Assembly (NCBI GenBank): GCA_019321725.1
Contig: CM033110.1
Span: forward strand, 7,743,278 to 7,807,277
Reading direction: 5' to 3'
DNA: 64,000 bases
Source of the DNA: Paulownia fortunei
Taxonomy: Eukaryota; Streptophyta; Magnoliopsida; Lamiales; Paulowniaceae
Both the position numbers and the translations under genes were made by a program. Below, in pieces: positions 48,105 through 60,225 of this stretch. The stretch's first letter is position 1, and the number at the start of each line of letters is the position of its first letter. Below the pieces are notes generated by a model. The model was given only the letters and a program-made list of their open reading frames with translations, had not been told where the DNA came from and did not search any database.

Positions 48105-48609
48105 TACAGATGGCAATGAGACAAGTCTAAATTTGGACTCGTCCTATTTAGTGTGGATTTTTAAATTTATAAATGTGTTCGGGTGAATCTTGAGTTTTTA
48201 TTTTCAAACTTACCCCATCCTATGCATGACCATGCCTATAGCTTAGTTTGGTCTAAGAACTTTATCTAATTACAAAAATATAATTTAAGATAAATAAATT
48301 TACCTATTTCATTAATATAATTTGAAAAAAATTATTTTTACAAATACAAGAGTATAAAAAACATCCAATCTAATTGGCGCCCCGGACGCTACTCTAACAA
48401 TATATACATATTATTTTGTATATATATATATATATATATTAATATACATCACATAAGTATATGCATAATAAATAAAAAAGTATGTGCAATATTTAATAAG
48501 TCCATTTCAAGTTTCAAAAAAACTAAACTTTGAGATCCCCCATTTATGATTTCAAAATACACCTCAAGCAGGCAGGTTTGAGTTTGACCCGAATCCATTA
48601 TCATCTATA
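48105..48609. repeat. Dispersed repeat with imperfect inverted ends
   Basis: TACAGATGGCAATG (48105-48118) and the complement of CATTATCATCTATA (48596-48609) agree at 11 of 14 positions. An F1 LTR end and a TA microsatellite are nested inside. No transposase. It may be a non-autonomous DNA element or a decayed dispersed repeat. Confidence 0.35.
48218..48399 (-). repeat. F1 Copia LTR outer-end fragment
   Basis: ATGCATGACCATGCC... to GGACGCTACTCTAACA, the outer 180 bases of an F1 LTR, followed by a TATATATA run at 48419-48440. Confidence 0.7.
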
Positions 48610-48838
48610 GAGTATGGGGTGGTTGGCACATAGGTGGCTAGTGAGGGTGTTAGGTTGGGTGGGAGTGTTTAGGTTGGTTGTGGTGGTGGTAAAGAAAAAA
48701 ATAAAAAGAATGAAAATTCTTATTCTTTTTAATTACTGTATTTGGTTAACTATATATTTAAAATAGTTAAGTGAAAAATATCATTAATAAATCATCAATT
48801 AGTTGACTAGATTAAAAACTAATTTGTTTATTATATTT

Positions 48839-49130
48839 GTTGAGTATATTCATTAAATTTTATTTTATTTTAACCCAACACACATCTAATTTCAGTTTAC
48901 ATAATCTAAAGGCCCAAATTACATTAAAGATTTATGTGGCCCATGTCCTAATTAAACATATATAAGTACCCCTTTCCTATGCATTTACAAGGTAAGCACA
49001 TAATTTCACGCTTTCAATTGGTAATTATTCTCTCTAGATTTTTACTGATTTAAGTATCGGAGGGGCTTCGTAAGGATAACCCCAAGGCCTTCCTAATAGT
49101 TTGTTCGTGCTGCAGGCAGGGAATCCAGCT
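48839..49130 (+). repeat. Tat-like Gypsy LTR fragment
   Basis: Contains TATATAAG (48959-48966) and, about 90 bases later, CTGATTTAAGTATCGGAGGGG...CCCCAAGGCCTTCC, wording typical of the transcribed end of Tat-lineage plant LTRs. Start TGTTGAGTATATTC is tentative. Confidence 0.5.
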
Positions 49131-50026
49131 GGACGAGCAACAATCAGGATAGAAGTATTAGAGCAGAGTTATCACACCTCAGCATCTAGATGTAACTCAT
49201 ATTAATTTTGGTGCCATATATGGGAAACCCCCTGCTATGGAGGTCTTGATCGATGTAGGCAACTCTGCAAATATCATTTCTTATCACAATTCTTTTAGCT
49301 AGGAATGAATAGCTTTTGCCTGACTACAACCAATACTACTCTCAAGGGACTTGAGCATACAGAGGTCAAGGCACTAGGGGAGGTCACTCTCCCCTGTCCC
49401 TCTCTCGTTGGGATCATATCCCCATTGCGTGACCAAAATGGTGAAGTTCTACGTGGTCCAAGCCCTAATGCGATATAATGTGATATTGGGAGACCTAGTC
49501 TCAACATATTTGGACCTATAACTTCCACCTACCATTTGAAGTTAAAGTTTCCTACTTCAACTGGAGTAGGAAAGACACTAGGAGATAAGAGGATGGCTAG
49601 AATGTTGTTTCACCATTCAAAAGGATTGTACAGAGGCATCTAACCCGGATCCCTCATCGAACCTCAAAGCTGAAAAACTCAACTGCTATGCTTTATATTA
49701 AAGAGGATCCATCGGGAGAAGAGCAAACAAGCAGGAAAAAAAGAGAGAAGAGACTTGTTGGAAGCAGCAAAAAGTTGAAAGATGTCACATTGATCCCAAG
49801 AGATGAGATGAAGATAGTTCGCATTAGATCTCACTTGGATGCAACCACTAAGCAAGAATTGATAGGCTTTCTCTGGAATAATATACAAGTTTTTGCTTGA
49901 AATGGGTGACTTACAAGGATACCTCCTTAGCTACTAGCTATACACTACCTTAATGCTAACCCCAACATGAGGTCGATCAAGTAGAGAAGGAGGACATTCA
50001 AACTGAGAGAACAAAACCATTAAGTG
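49131..50026 (+). pseudogene. Tat-like Gypsy protease and RT start
   Basis: Plus strand, broken frames. Aspartic protease text: VLIDVGNSANIIS (usual D-x-G active site reads DVG), LPLSLGSYPHCVTKMVKFYVV-type segment, then a K(F/L)P-S-TGVG linker and KRMARMLFH. The 70-residue open stretch 49688-49900 carries VRIRSHLDATTKQELIGFLWNN, the lead into RT, followed by HYLNANPNMRSIK and RRRTFK, the Gypsy RT entry motif. gag is missing: the LTR joins the protease region directly. RT is cut at 50026 by a Tekay-like LTR. Confidence 0.65.
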
Positions 50027-51270
50027 TCACAACCTCCCAATAATATGTATAAATATATATATAAACAACTTGTGCAACATAATTTGTGCACGTATGCATG
50101 TGTATAATATTTTTTTTCTAGTTAGTTCAACAAAACATTGATAAAAGTAAAGTGCTTTCACATCCTATAATACTGTAAAGTAAAGTGGCGGAGTCAATAA
50201 GGCTACAGTAAAGTGGTCCACCCTCTCGTGGCCACCAAAGACACACCCTGTCACCTCTATGATCCTCCGAGAAGTAACACTCGCGGTGACATAAAATATC
50301 ACAAAAGCATGCCTCGCATGCCTCGGTACACTAGTAGTGACCAACCAAAATATTTTCTTTCTAAAAATCATTTCTTAAATCATATCGTGCATGCAAGAAC
50401 CTCAACTATACTCATATACCGTGCATGCACATGTAAATGCTCATAAATAGTATATTCAATTTGAATGCAAGTCATCTTGCTCTCAATATGTTTCGATAAT
50501 CATAAGACTTTTAAAGTACATAATATACTTGTCATCTAATCAATTTTAATATCATCAACACATTAGGTATAAATGTTTTAAGACGTACTATGTTCACGCA
50601 TTGTAGTTGCAGATGGATCTTTACTTACCTTTCATGTGGTTAATGGTTTAGTTTAGATTTGTTTATTATTTTCCCTCCAATCTTAGATGTAAAATAGCCT
50701 GTAATATTACCCAACATCAAGCACCATTTCCAATTTGGCAAGTTGAAAGCATAAAATATCATACTAAGACCTTAAACACCAAGCTATCTAGGTAACAATC
50801 AAGCCTTTACAAACTAAAACCAAAAATAGTCCATCAAATACCTTAATTTCTCATTTTAGATACATGTAAACATCATATAATTGAAGTATTATAACTCTAA
50901 TAGCATACACCTAATTGTTAACACTCAATAGCAACATGTCTAGGTTGAAACATGATAAGTTATCAAATGGGACAGATTCACATTTTCATATTTTCTTGCT
51001 ATCCAATTTAGTTGCATGATAATTTTGACATCCCTAAGCATATCCAATCACTCCCAAATTTTTACCACACTTAGATAACATGTAGAAAATGTAATAATAT
51101 TTTACAATTGCTTAAAATCACTGATTTACCTCAGCAAAACCAACCCACTTATCACAGCATAAAAACTTAAGTTCTATCATGACAGTTTTGAGTGTCTCTT
51201 TAAATATCAAACCATATTTCAATTTATAACCTCTCCAAACTTGCATACATCACCTAAAATCATATATAAA
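50027..51270 (-). repeat. Truncated Tekay-like LTR, reverse orientation
   Basis: Plus-strand TGTCACAACCTCCC is the complement of an LTR ending GGGAGGTTGTGACA. The interior matches the reverse complement of 29830-32677, for example TTGTAGTTGCAGATGGATC at about 50604 against 31760-31780. Its outer start is missing. No genes. Confidence 0.6.
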
Positions 51271-51274
51271 CACA

Positions 51275-51544
51275 TATTAAATGAGTTGAATTAATTATTC
51301 AATTAAATAATTATATTATTTAATTAGATCTAATAAGATTGGGGAACCAATTTGGAATAGACTAATTAATTGATTGGATCAATTAATTGTAGTAGCCATA
51401 AATTAATTTAATGGTTAGATTAATTTAATCAATTAAATATTTAATTATTTAATTAGGCCCTAATTTGATTAGGTGCGTTAGATGGAATTAATTAATTGAA
51501 TCTAAGCTTAAGTAATTAATTGAATTAATTATGGGATTAGATTG
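51275..51544 (+). repeat. F1 Copia LTR inner fragment
   Basis: TTAATTAATT-rich text with GGATCAATTAATTG and CCCTAATTTGATTAGGTG, as in the middle of plus-oriented F1 LTRs (24200-24480). No termini. Confidence 0.5.
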
Positions 51545-53075
51545 AAAGTGTAAGTCTTTATGGCACGCTATTATAGGTCACATCTTTGAGAAGAGAATTC
51601 ATAAGTTTGACCAAATGCTTGATTTTCCAAAACAGCAAGGAATGCTAACATATGAATCATGTCTCAAAAGAAAGATGACCAAATCACCATTTGTTGGACA
51701 AGTGGAGTGAGCCAAAGATCTATTGGATTTGTCCAAATAGATGTTTGTGGGCCACTAAGTGTTAGTGCCCGTGAGAACTATCACTATTTCATAATCTTTA
51801 CTGATAATTACTCTAGTTATGGTTATGATTACCTTTTGAGGTACAACTCTTAAGCTTTTGAAATGTTCAAAGAATTCAGATACGAAGTGGAGAAACATAT
51901 TGGGTTAAGTATTAAACTCTTTAATCTAATTGAGGAGGCGAATACATGAGCACAGAGTTTCTAGATTATTTAAAAAAGAATGAAGTTCTCTCTCTATGGA
52001 TCCCTCGTGCTACTCCTCAACTCAATAGAGTTGCAGAGCATAGAAATCAGACCCTGTTAGACATGGTTTGATCAATGATGAGTTTCACTGGACTTTCTCT
52101 TTCATTCTAGGGCTATGCTCTAGAGACGGTGGCATATCTATTAAATAGAGTATCATCAGAGTCGGTGCCCAAAACCCCATATGAGATATGGTTTAGAAAA
52201 CCACCCTCTTATAAATACCATAGGGTATGGGGATGCGCTGCTTATGTGAAGTAGCAAGTGGGAGATAAATTAGATATGAGATCCAATTTATGCAAGTTTG
52301 TTGGGTATTCAAAAGAATTCATTGGATACTATTTCAACGACTCCTCATAACAAAGGGTATTTATTTCGAGGAATGCCACATTCTTAGAGAAAGAGTTTCT
52401 ATTAGATAGAAATAGCAAAGTTGTGAAACTTGAAGAAGTGAAAGAACCACGTAACCTCCTAAGAGATGCAATAATTAGCCAATCAGTTGAGGCTAGGCCT
52501 TCTGACACACAGTCTCTTAGGAGATCTAAAAGGATCTTAAAGCCACTTGAGTGGTACGACTTTTTATTAGAGAACAATGAGAAAAATCTCCCTTTGGATA
52601 GTAATTTGAGGACTTATGGAGAGGCTATGTCTAACATTGACTCGGGAAGTGGCAAGATGCCATGTAATTCAAGATGGACTCCATGTACTCCAACAAGATA
52701 CAGATCTTGGTTGACCCACTATAGGGAATAGTTCTCATTGGGTGCAAATAGGTCTACAAGCGGAAACTTGGAGTAAATGTAGAGGTGCTGACCTACAAAG
52801 CAAGACTGGTCACGAAAGGTTATACTCATAAGGAAATAATTGATTATGAGGATACCTTTTCACCAGTAGTGATGCTTAAATCCATTCGAATATTGTTGGT
52901 CATATCCATATATTATGACTATGAGATATGACAAATGGATATGAAGACCACTTTTCTTAATAGAAATATTAAGGAAAAGATCTATATGAGGCAACCAAAA
53001 GGCTTTATATCCAGAGTGAGCAAGTAAAAAGTTTACAAGATCTAGATATCCATTTATGGACTCAAGTAGGCTTAA
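51545..53075 (+). pseudogene. Copia-5 integrase and RT remnant
   Basis: Plus strand. Order: GAG-pre-integrase (LWHAIIGHIFEKRIHKF), KMTKSPFVGQVE, integrase core with SARENYHYFIIFTDNYSSYG (51659-51853), later integrase in shifting frames, integrase C-terminal domain and linker (52423-52731, LRRSKRILKPLEWYDFLLEN), RT start (KARLVTKGYTHKEIIDYEDT, SPVVMLKSIRILLVISIYYD) and MDMKTTFLNRNIKEK. It ends near 53075 before the YVDD box. More than ten stops and frame changes. gag, protease, RT end and RNase H are absent. Confidence 0.75.
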
Positions 53076-53225
53076 CAGGCCTGGTCTATCCCTCATAAGC
53101 TTAAGGACCCTGAAAATTTCTTTATCCTTTAAACTATTGGTTTAATCTTGTTTCTTATTACCTTATATGATTAGGGAGCAAGTATTAATCGTATACCTTT
53201 GTTGGTTTATAGGTAGGTGATTTGT
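53076..53225. other. Unassigned 150-base linker
   Basis: Between the Copia-5 RT and an F1 LTR. No similarity to other parts of the window was noticed and no reading frame is convincing. Confidence 0.3.
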
Positions 53226-54235
53226 GGAATATGCCTCTATTTCTTTGATCATAAACATGTTTAGAGTTGGGGTTCATTGAGAAGGAACATCGATAAGCCC
53301 GATAGACTCGCACATATAATGTATACTCGAAAGAAGAATGTCTCATTCCTTAGACATTAGTGTAGGTATGCTAGTGCATGTATGTGGGTGCTTGTTAGGG
53401 AACGAATACAATGAATGGCCCACTGGGAAAATTTCAATTGGAAATTGTTTGTTGAATGAGAATTCCTAGTTACAATTGTGCATTAATTAGTCTTTTGACT
53501 TGAGGCACCATAGTGGTCTTGTGCACGACATCATAAACTTTGATGTATTTCCTGATTGTAAGACAATCATAAGGGGCTTACATTGGGTGTATGATATTTA
53601 TGTATTAAGGTCAATGAGTAGCCAATAAAGGATCCATCATCTATCTGGTAGAAAAGGATAATCTCCTATGTTTTCACAGTTCTTGATCCTAAAAAACTTG
53701 GCCAATACAAGATGAATACTAGACGTAGGGTATTCAAGTGATTCATCAATGGATCAATATGACTTGAAATGGAATCATAGTTATTAAGTCAAAATAGTAT
53801 TTCGACTAATAATCCATACCCTAGACTTTATTGGGAGATTAGTTGACGAAGGGATCGTATTTGCATGGTACTCGTAACAGAAAAGGTTCACTTGCTATTC
53901 ACCTAAGATTAGGTAGTTAAGATGCACTGCTAGGTGCTTCCCTTGATTTGTGAGGTTCTTGGAATTGAGGGTTAATTTCAAGTGGATTAATTAATTGGAT
54001 TAATTAATTAAAACATTAAATGTATTCATAAGTTGCAAAAGTTGCAAGCCCACTACTAGCTCAGTTGTGAACCTAATAGGTCACACACAAATTGAGATGA
54101 TCCACTTCTATATCTATTTTTGTAATCCAAAGTGTTGGATTAAGTTGATTAATGGAGATTAATGAACTTGAGTTAAAATTAATTTAAATAGTTAATTTAA
54201 TTCATTCAATTAAATAGCATTATTATTTATTTGAG
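53226..54235 (+). repeat. F1 Copia LTR fragment, plus orientation
   Basis: Closely follows 23281-24300 (GACTCGCACATATAATGTATACTCG; CTATCTGGTAGAA; CACTTCTATATCTATTTTTG). Both termini are missing. No genes. Confidence 0.75.
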
Positions 54236-55312
54236 CCAGTTTTTGACATTAGATAATATTTCTACATCATTCCTAATAAGTAGAATATGATCTGCATAAA
54301 GTACCAAGAAGGACACCTTCTTGTCTTTGATATACTTGTATACACAAGGTTCATCAACATTATGATCCAAACTATAAGATTTGTTCGTCTTATCTAATCT
54401 TAGGTTCCATGATCTATAAGGTTGCTTTAGTCCATAAATCCTAATCTTATGCTACTAAACCTTTGGTTGCTGCATATAGATATCTTTCTCAAGATAGTTA
54501 TTCAAAAGGTTGTTTTGACATCCATTTGACATATTTTACTATCTAGGCTTGCAACAATTGAAATAAGTATGCTGATGGATTTAAGCATGGCTACAGGTGA
54601 GAAGGTTTCCTCATAATCGATTCCCTCTTTCTGAGTATAACCTTTACTGACTAGCCTCGCTTTGAAAGTCTTTACTTTTCCACCTAAACCTCTCTTTGTC
54701 CTGAAGATCCATTTATACCCAATGGGCTTGACATCCTCGGGTGGATCAATATGCTACTATATAGAATTAAAGTACATGGACTCCATGTCTTGATTCTTAG
54801 CTTCTTGCCATTTCACTTTATCATAATATTTCATTGCATGCTTGTATGTCAATGGATTATCCTCATTGTTGTCCAAAAATGGCAACTTGTGCCTCTCCAT
54901 CCTCTCTATAGCGAGCTGGTGGTGTTATAGACTTCCTACTATGTTGAGGTGGGACAACATTAAAATTAGAGTTGGTGGTCCTTTGGGTATGTTGTCCAAC
55001 AACTCTTGTTAGTTGTGGTTTGATCTCTTCAAAAAGTAACTACTCCATTACAACTTTACTATGAGGTTTGAAATTTATCTTATAATCATTCTCAATATTT
55101 GTCGACATAATTTCCTTCATATCTTGAGGATTATAAAACAAACCTCCTCTTGTACCTTTAGGGTATCCATAAATAGACATACTTCTGATCGTAGTTGCAA
55201 CTTTTCAATATTTCCTTTTAGCACATGTGCTAGACACCCCCATATGCAGAAATGATGTAAACAAGGTTTACCACCACTCCATAATTCTAAGGGTGTCTTT
55301 TGGATGGTACTA
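54236..55312 (-). pseudogene. Copia-6 integrase end and RT, a third Copia lineage
   Basis: Minus strand, different from F1. From the right: VPSK at the integrase end (cut by a Tekay-like LTR at 55313), an MSIYGYPKGTRGGLFYNPQD segment (55061-55190), the linker, RT start with [24 protein letters not shown] text near 54620-54660, and the catalytic box reading YADH in place of YVDD (54276-54300). The text stops at 54236, losing the rest of RT and RNase H. Stops occur throughout. The YPKGTRG...FYNPQD wording is common in Tork/Ivana-like plant Copia; the lineage is not certain. Confidence 0.7.
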
Positions 55313-57617
55313 TGTAATGCCCAACTATCTCCTACATAGCCAATAATAAATATTTTGCATGAATATGCATCTAATCAATATGCATTATTAGATTATGGCA
55401 TACAAATAGCATGATTGCACGAACATGAATAATTGTTACTATATGCTCCACTTATGCTTTAACATGCACTAGCACATAAAATATGAGATCAAACTTTTGC
55501 TTTTTTTATTAACATATTACTTAAGTAACTTTTTGTAGTAAAAAGCTCGCTATCTCGATTAAGGAAGATTGATGTGTTGAATGACCATGGAATAAATTAT
55601 TTCTATTGCCCCATACTTGTTACATTCTAAAGTGATTATTTGCCTAAATATTTTGCATGAAATATGTTACATTTGGCTAAGAACTAAAAGTATGCAAAAT
55701 GATGCAATTTGATTGGTAGGTTGACTAGGTTGCATGAAATTATTCTAAACCACATTGCTCTTGATTATAACACCAAAGCATCAATTTTTGTCATCTCCCT
55801 AGCCTATAAACATGGCTTTTGGCATGAGAATATACCAAGCATGATGCAACCAATCATCACCCTCCACTTACCTCTCTTCGAAATGTCAAAGAAGTCATTT
55901 TAGCCATATTTTCTTGTGGAAGCTCCTAAAAAATGACCAGCCCTTCTTCTCCAAGTTTCTCCCAAATCTCTACACTCTCATACTCACAAAAATTGAATTC
56001 AATCCATAGGAATCCATATAAAACAAACTAGAACAAGTTTCTACCCTTTTAAGCTTGAAAATCGTTGATTTTGAAGCTTAATTCCAACTTAATCGAGGTA
56101 TATTCTTTTTCAATATTTTTATGATGAATTTATGGTATCTTGGATGGTTACATGTTTTAGTAACTTTTTGTATTATTGAAAACATAAGTGTGCTACACTT
56201 GAAGCCAAATCCAAGCTAGTTATATTAGTTTCTAGAAAAATTGATACCTTTATGAAATATGCCTACTTTATTTGTTTCTATTGATCTTGCAATGCTTATA
56301 TTGTAATTGGAAGTGCCTATGAGTGATTGTGAGCAATAGCTATTAGTTTGCTTAATTGAAGATTACAATCAATTTAAGTTAGAACTAAGTTTATGTCATG
56401 TTAATTTGGATTGTGTGCATATTTTAGGGGTTGCCCTAATATTTATGTTTGAATTATTAGTGATTTAGTGGTTGCCCTAATGTTTAATTTCTTGAATTAG
56501 TAGTAAAATATAGAGTATGCATTGTTTTTGAGGTCATGTAATTGATATGGAATTGTTTATAAAGGATTGAAAAGTGTATATGATTTCAATTAGAATAGAT
56601 TATGTGATTTATTAAAAGGATATTGAAAGGTACATGATTTGATTACAGTAGGCCTTTAACACATCCTATATTCCAAAGAGATTGAACTTTTCACTTAGCA
56701 CAAAGTGGACTAGAGGTAAGTTGAAACTTTCATTTGCTGTATCACAAGAATCATATAATGTTGTTCATGTTTTAATGTGATTGTCATTATTTGTCAAATG
56801 ATGTAATGTTTGATGCATTTATGGTTCATGAAGCATGATACTATTAAGAATATAATTAGGTTTTTGAAAAGGAAGTACAGTACTTGATTGATGGTCGGGT
56901 AGACAAGGGAAGTGGGAGGGACCAGCAGACCCAACAAATGGTAGTAAATACTTGAGATTGAAAAATTCGTATAGGAAAGCCACAATAAATGAGACAGAAT
57001 ACGGCTAATACCCGAGGTTGAAAGACCTAGTATGGAAACCCCATATTATTTCTCTTATTGGCCATCTTTATGAACAGGTTCCGAAAACCATGGTCTATTG
57101 CTATTAGTTAGATACCACACTTCAAGGGCCCTAAAGAATGAATTATAAATGAAAGTTATTAAATTAAATAATGCATTTAATTATTTATGTGACTTGCTTG
57201 TACGCTATTTGTTACTGCATCAGTTTTACCTTACTGAGCTTTTAGTTCATTAGATTCATGTGATGCAGGTGAAAATGTAGGTTTAGAGGTTGACTAAGTC
57301 TTTAGAGTGATCGGACAAATATTTGTTCATATGTTAAGCTTCGAGCTATTTTGTAGTCTATTTTGAAAACTCTGTTTTGTTTTTAAATAAGCCGCTCTGT
57401 TATGGTTTAGTAAATAGATGTACTCAGTTTTAATTTATGTATATGGTGGTGTGTTTACAACAAAATGAAACAACAAATGAATTAAAGTTCTTTCTCTTAT
57501 AGTCAAAAAAGTGGAACTTTTATTAAAACCCTAACTCTAGTATTGATGAAAGTTAACACTTCTTGACTTAGCTGTATTAGCTTGTTTAGGTTCTGCAGTT
57601 AGGTTAAGGGGTGTTAC
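55313..57617 (+). repeat. Tekay-like Gypsy LTR, its final base displaced by Copia-7
   Basis: TGTAATGCCCAACTATC at 55313 to GGGGTGTTAC at 57617, where Copia-7 begins. The family end is GTGTTACA, so the last A should lie beyond the right end of Copia-7, outside the window. The interior has the TTACTGAGC...TTCAT...GCAGGTGA stretch shared with 32277-32320. It sits in the integrase of Copia-6. About 2.3 kb, no retroelement domain inside, so solo LTR or LTR of a longer element. Confidence 0.65.
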
Positions 57618-59839
57618 TGTTGGGTTCGCTATAATCGCAGGGGTATACACAGCGGAAAATTAAAATTTTTATCAAACATAAATTTAACCCCTTTTATTCG
57701 AAAGCGATTTTAACAATCACGCTTATTCAAGTGATTATATAAATAAATATAAAATTGAATTATACCTTTTGTGCACTCCGGTTGTTGTAGGGAATGAAGC
57801 AATCAATTGCTTATCCTGGACTATCAGAACTCGCAGGGATCCAAGTGTCTCCCCTCTATCAGGTCCACGATACGGAAAGCAACACCAATCAAAAGAATTC
57901 GCTAGTATCCTTTTAATTGTTTACTAATCCAGAACCGGAGTATATTTTCAAGAACAATAAAGATTGATTCTTTAAGTTTTTGAAACAATAATATGAAGAA
58001 AATAACAAGAAACTGATTTTCTTTTTCTTTCTTTTCTTTTCTTGAAGAGTAAAAATAGAAGACTTTAAACAAAATATTTTTGCTCAAATTTTTGAATTGT
58101 AATTATGTAATTTTCATCCCTCATACATATAGGGTTGAAAATTTTAATCCTTTTCCAACTCTTGGAAAGTTTTTCTATTTTGAACTACTTCAAAACCTTA
58201 TCTTGAAAGGATTCCAAATCTTTCAAGAACTCTTCTTTTTTTCACTCTTCTATTGTATGTGAACTAATTTGAGACTACATTAATCATCAAAATTGTCTAC
58301 ATATATTGTTGATATTAATTTGAACTCTTCAAATAATATCAAGATAGATATATATCATATATATATATAGTATAATTATATTTATACATAAATTAAATCT
58401 TAGTGGCCTATTTTATCCTATAAAATTGGTCACTATATTTACTTATCTATAAATATGTTAATTAAATAAATCATATTTATTTAATTTATTATCTTCATAC
58501 TTTAGTGAGCTTCTTAAGTGATCCACATTTATTTTGGGCTTGGATTCAAAAATCCCCAAATCAATTCAATTGATTCAATCCCAATTTAATCAATACAATT
58601 GATTAATTTAATTTACTCCAATTGGGCTTCCTAATCAAATTAGGTCCAATTAAATAATCCAATTACTTAATTGAATAATTTAATTTAACTATTAAATTAA
58701 ATAGAACCCTTAATTAATTAATTGATCAGTATTAATTAATTAATTTCCAACCATTGGATAAAATCTAAAATTAAAAAATATTACTTTCCATAAAGATGTG
58801 TGACCCTCTTAGGTTCACTACTAAGCTAGTAGTGGGTTTGTAATATTTGTAACTTATGAATAACAATTATTCCAATTAATTAATCCGCTTGGAATCAACT
58901 TCTTAATTCCAAGAACCTTACTATCCATGAAAACACCTAGCAAGTAATCATGGAAAACTAGTCTTAGGTGAAATAGCGAGTAAACCTATTTCAGTTGCGA
59001 GTACCATACACGTACGGTCCTTTCGACAGCTAATCTCCTGATTGAATCTAAGGCATGGATTATAAGTCAAAACCCTAAATGATTCAATTGATCTGATCCC
59101 ATTTCAAGTTCCAATGATTCTTGATGAATCACAATTCATTCTGCCTTGGCCAAGGTCTTTGAATCACGAACTATGAAAACATAGGAGATTCTCTTGTTTT
59201 AAAAAAAAACAAGTGTCGAATTCTATGTTGGCCACTGACAAACCTCCATGCACACCAGTGCAACACCCAACATACCCCCTTTGTGATTGTCAAGCAATCA
59301 GAAGATATATCAAAGTGCTGCAGGATGCACACAAGGCTACCATCGTGCCTCAAGTCTAAGGACTAGTCGTGTACTATCGCAACACAGAAATTCTTATTTC
59401 GACGGGCAAAGCATCCAACTAAGAATTTCTTGTGGGCCATATTCGGTGTACTTGTTCCCTAACAAGCACCCACATATATGCACTTACGTCTCTACGCTAA
59501 TGCCAATGGAATGTGACATCCTCGTCTCACGAGCATGCATTATATGTACGAGTCTTACTGAGCTATTTGATGTCCCATCTCAAAAAACTCTCGACTCGGA
59601 ACTTATTTAAAACCAAAGCCTTAGAGGCATGTTCCATGATCGCCATCATATGCGCGACCATGCCCCGTAGCTAAATTTGGTCTAAGGACTTTATCTAATG
59701 TGCAGAAAAAAAAAATGCAAGACATAAGATAAAGAAAATGCCTTTTTATTAATATGATTCCCAATAAGATTGTCTTTACAAAAGCAAAAGAGTATAATAC
59801 ACCCAATCTAATTGGGGCGTTGGGTATCCTACTCTAACA
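57618..59839 (-). repeat. Copia-7 3' LTR
   Basis: Plus-strand TGTTGGGTTCGCTATAATCG to CCTACTCTAACA, 2222 bases. Same subfamily as the solo LTR 4660-6625. A 13-base inverted repeat surrounds a TATA-like site at 58109-58143. Confidence 0.9.
58109..58143 (-). promoter_or_regulatory. TATA-like site enclosed by an inverted repeat (Copia-7 LTR)
   Basis: AATTTTCATCCCT (58109-58121) and AGGGTTGAAAATT (58131-58143) pair at 12 of 13 positions. Together with the loop they include CTATATGTATG on the minus strand, the likely TATA site. Confidence 0.5.
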
Positions 59840-60225
59840 ATCTCCCACTTGCCCTAGCTCCAATTGCCCATGTATCTAAGGCCCATCTTCTCAAGATGTC
59901 CGTCGAATATCTTCTGTGCTAAGGGCTTAGTAAGTGGGTCTGCTACATTTTCTGCTGAGGCAACTCGATCCACAATGACATCGCCTCTACCAATGATCTC
60001 TCTGATTAAGTGATATCGTCTCATTATGTGCTTGGATCTTTGATGAGATCTTGGATCTTTTGCTTGCGCAATAGCTCCATTATTATCACACTAAATCATA
60101 ACTGGATCAACAATGGATGGAATTACATCCAACCCTTGGATGAAATTTCTAATCCAAACAACTTCTTTTGCTGCATCTGATGCAGCAATATATTCAACTT
60201 CGGTGGTAGAGTCTGCAGTCGTCTC
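59840..60225 (-). pseudogene. Copia-7 RNase H end and polypurine tract
   Basis: Continues the RT frame after a stop near 60226. Minus-strand segments: EYIAASDAAKEVVWIRNF, CDNNGAIAQAK, HIMRRYHLIREIIGRGD and RVASAENVADPLTKPLAQK, ending EKMGLRYMGNWS with stop at 59856-59854. GGCAAGTGGGAGAT follows and leads into the LTR. The D-E-D-D acidic residues were not all traced. The family's terminal segment is complete. Confidence 0.8.

Noticed and set aside
48105..48609. DNA transposon with transposase
   Set aside because: Only imperfect 14-base ends; no transposase frame, and the inner part is Copia LTR and microsatellite.
55709..55903. 64-codon plus-strand frame
   Set aside because: Within the Tekay-like LTR, no domain, no sign of being a gene.
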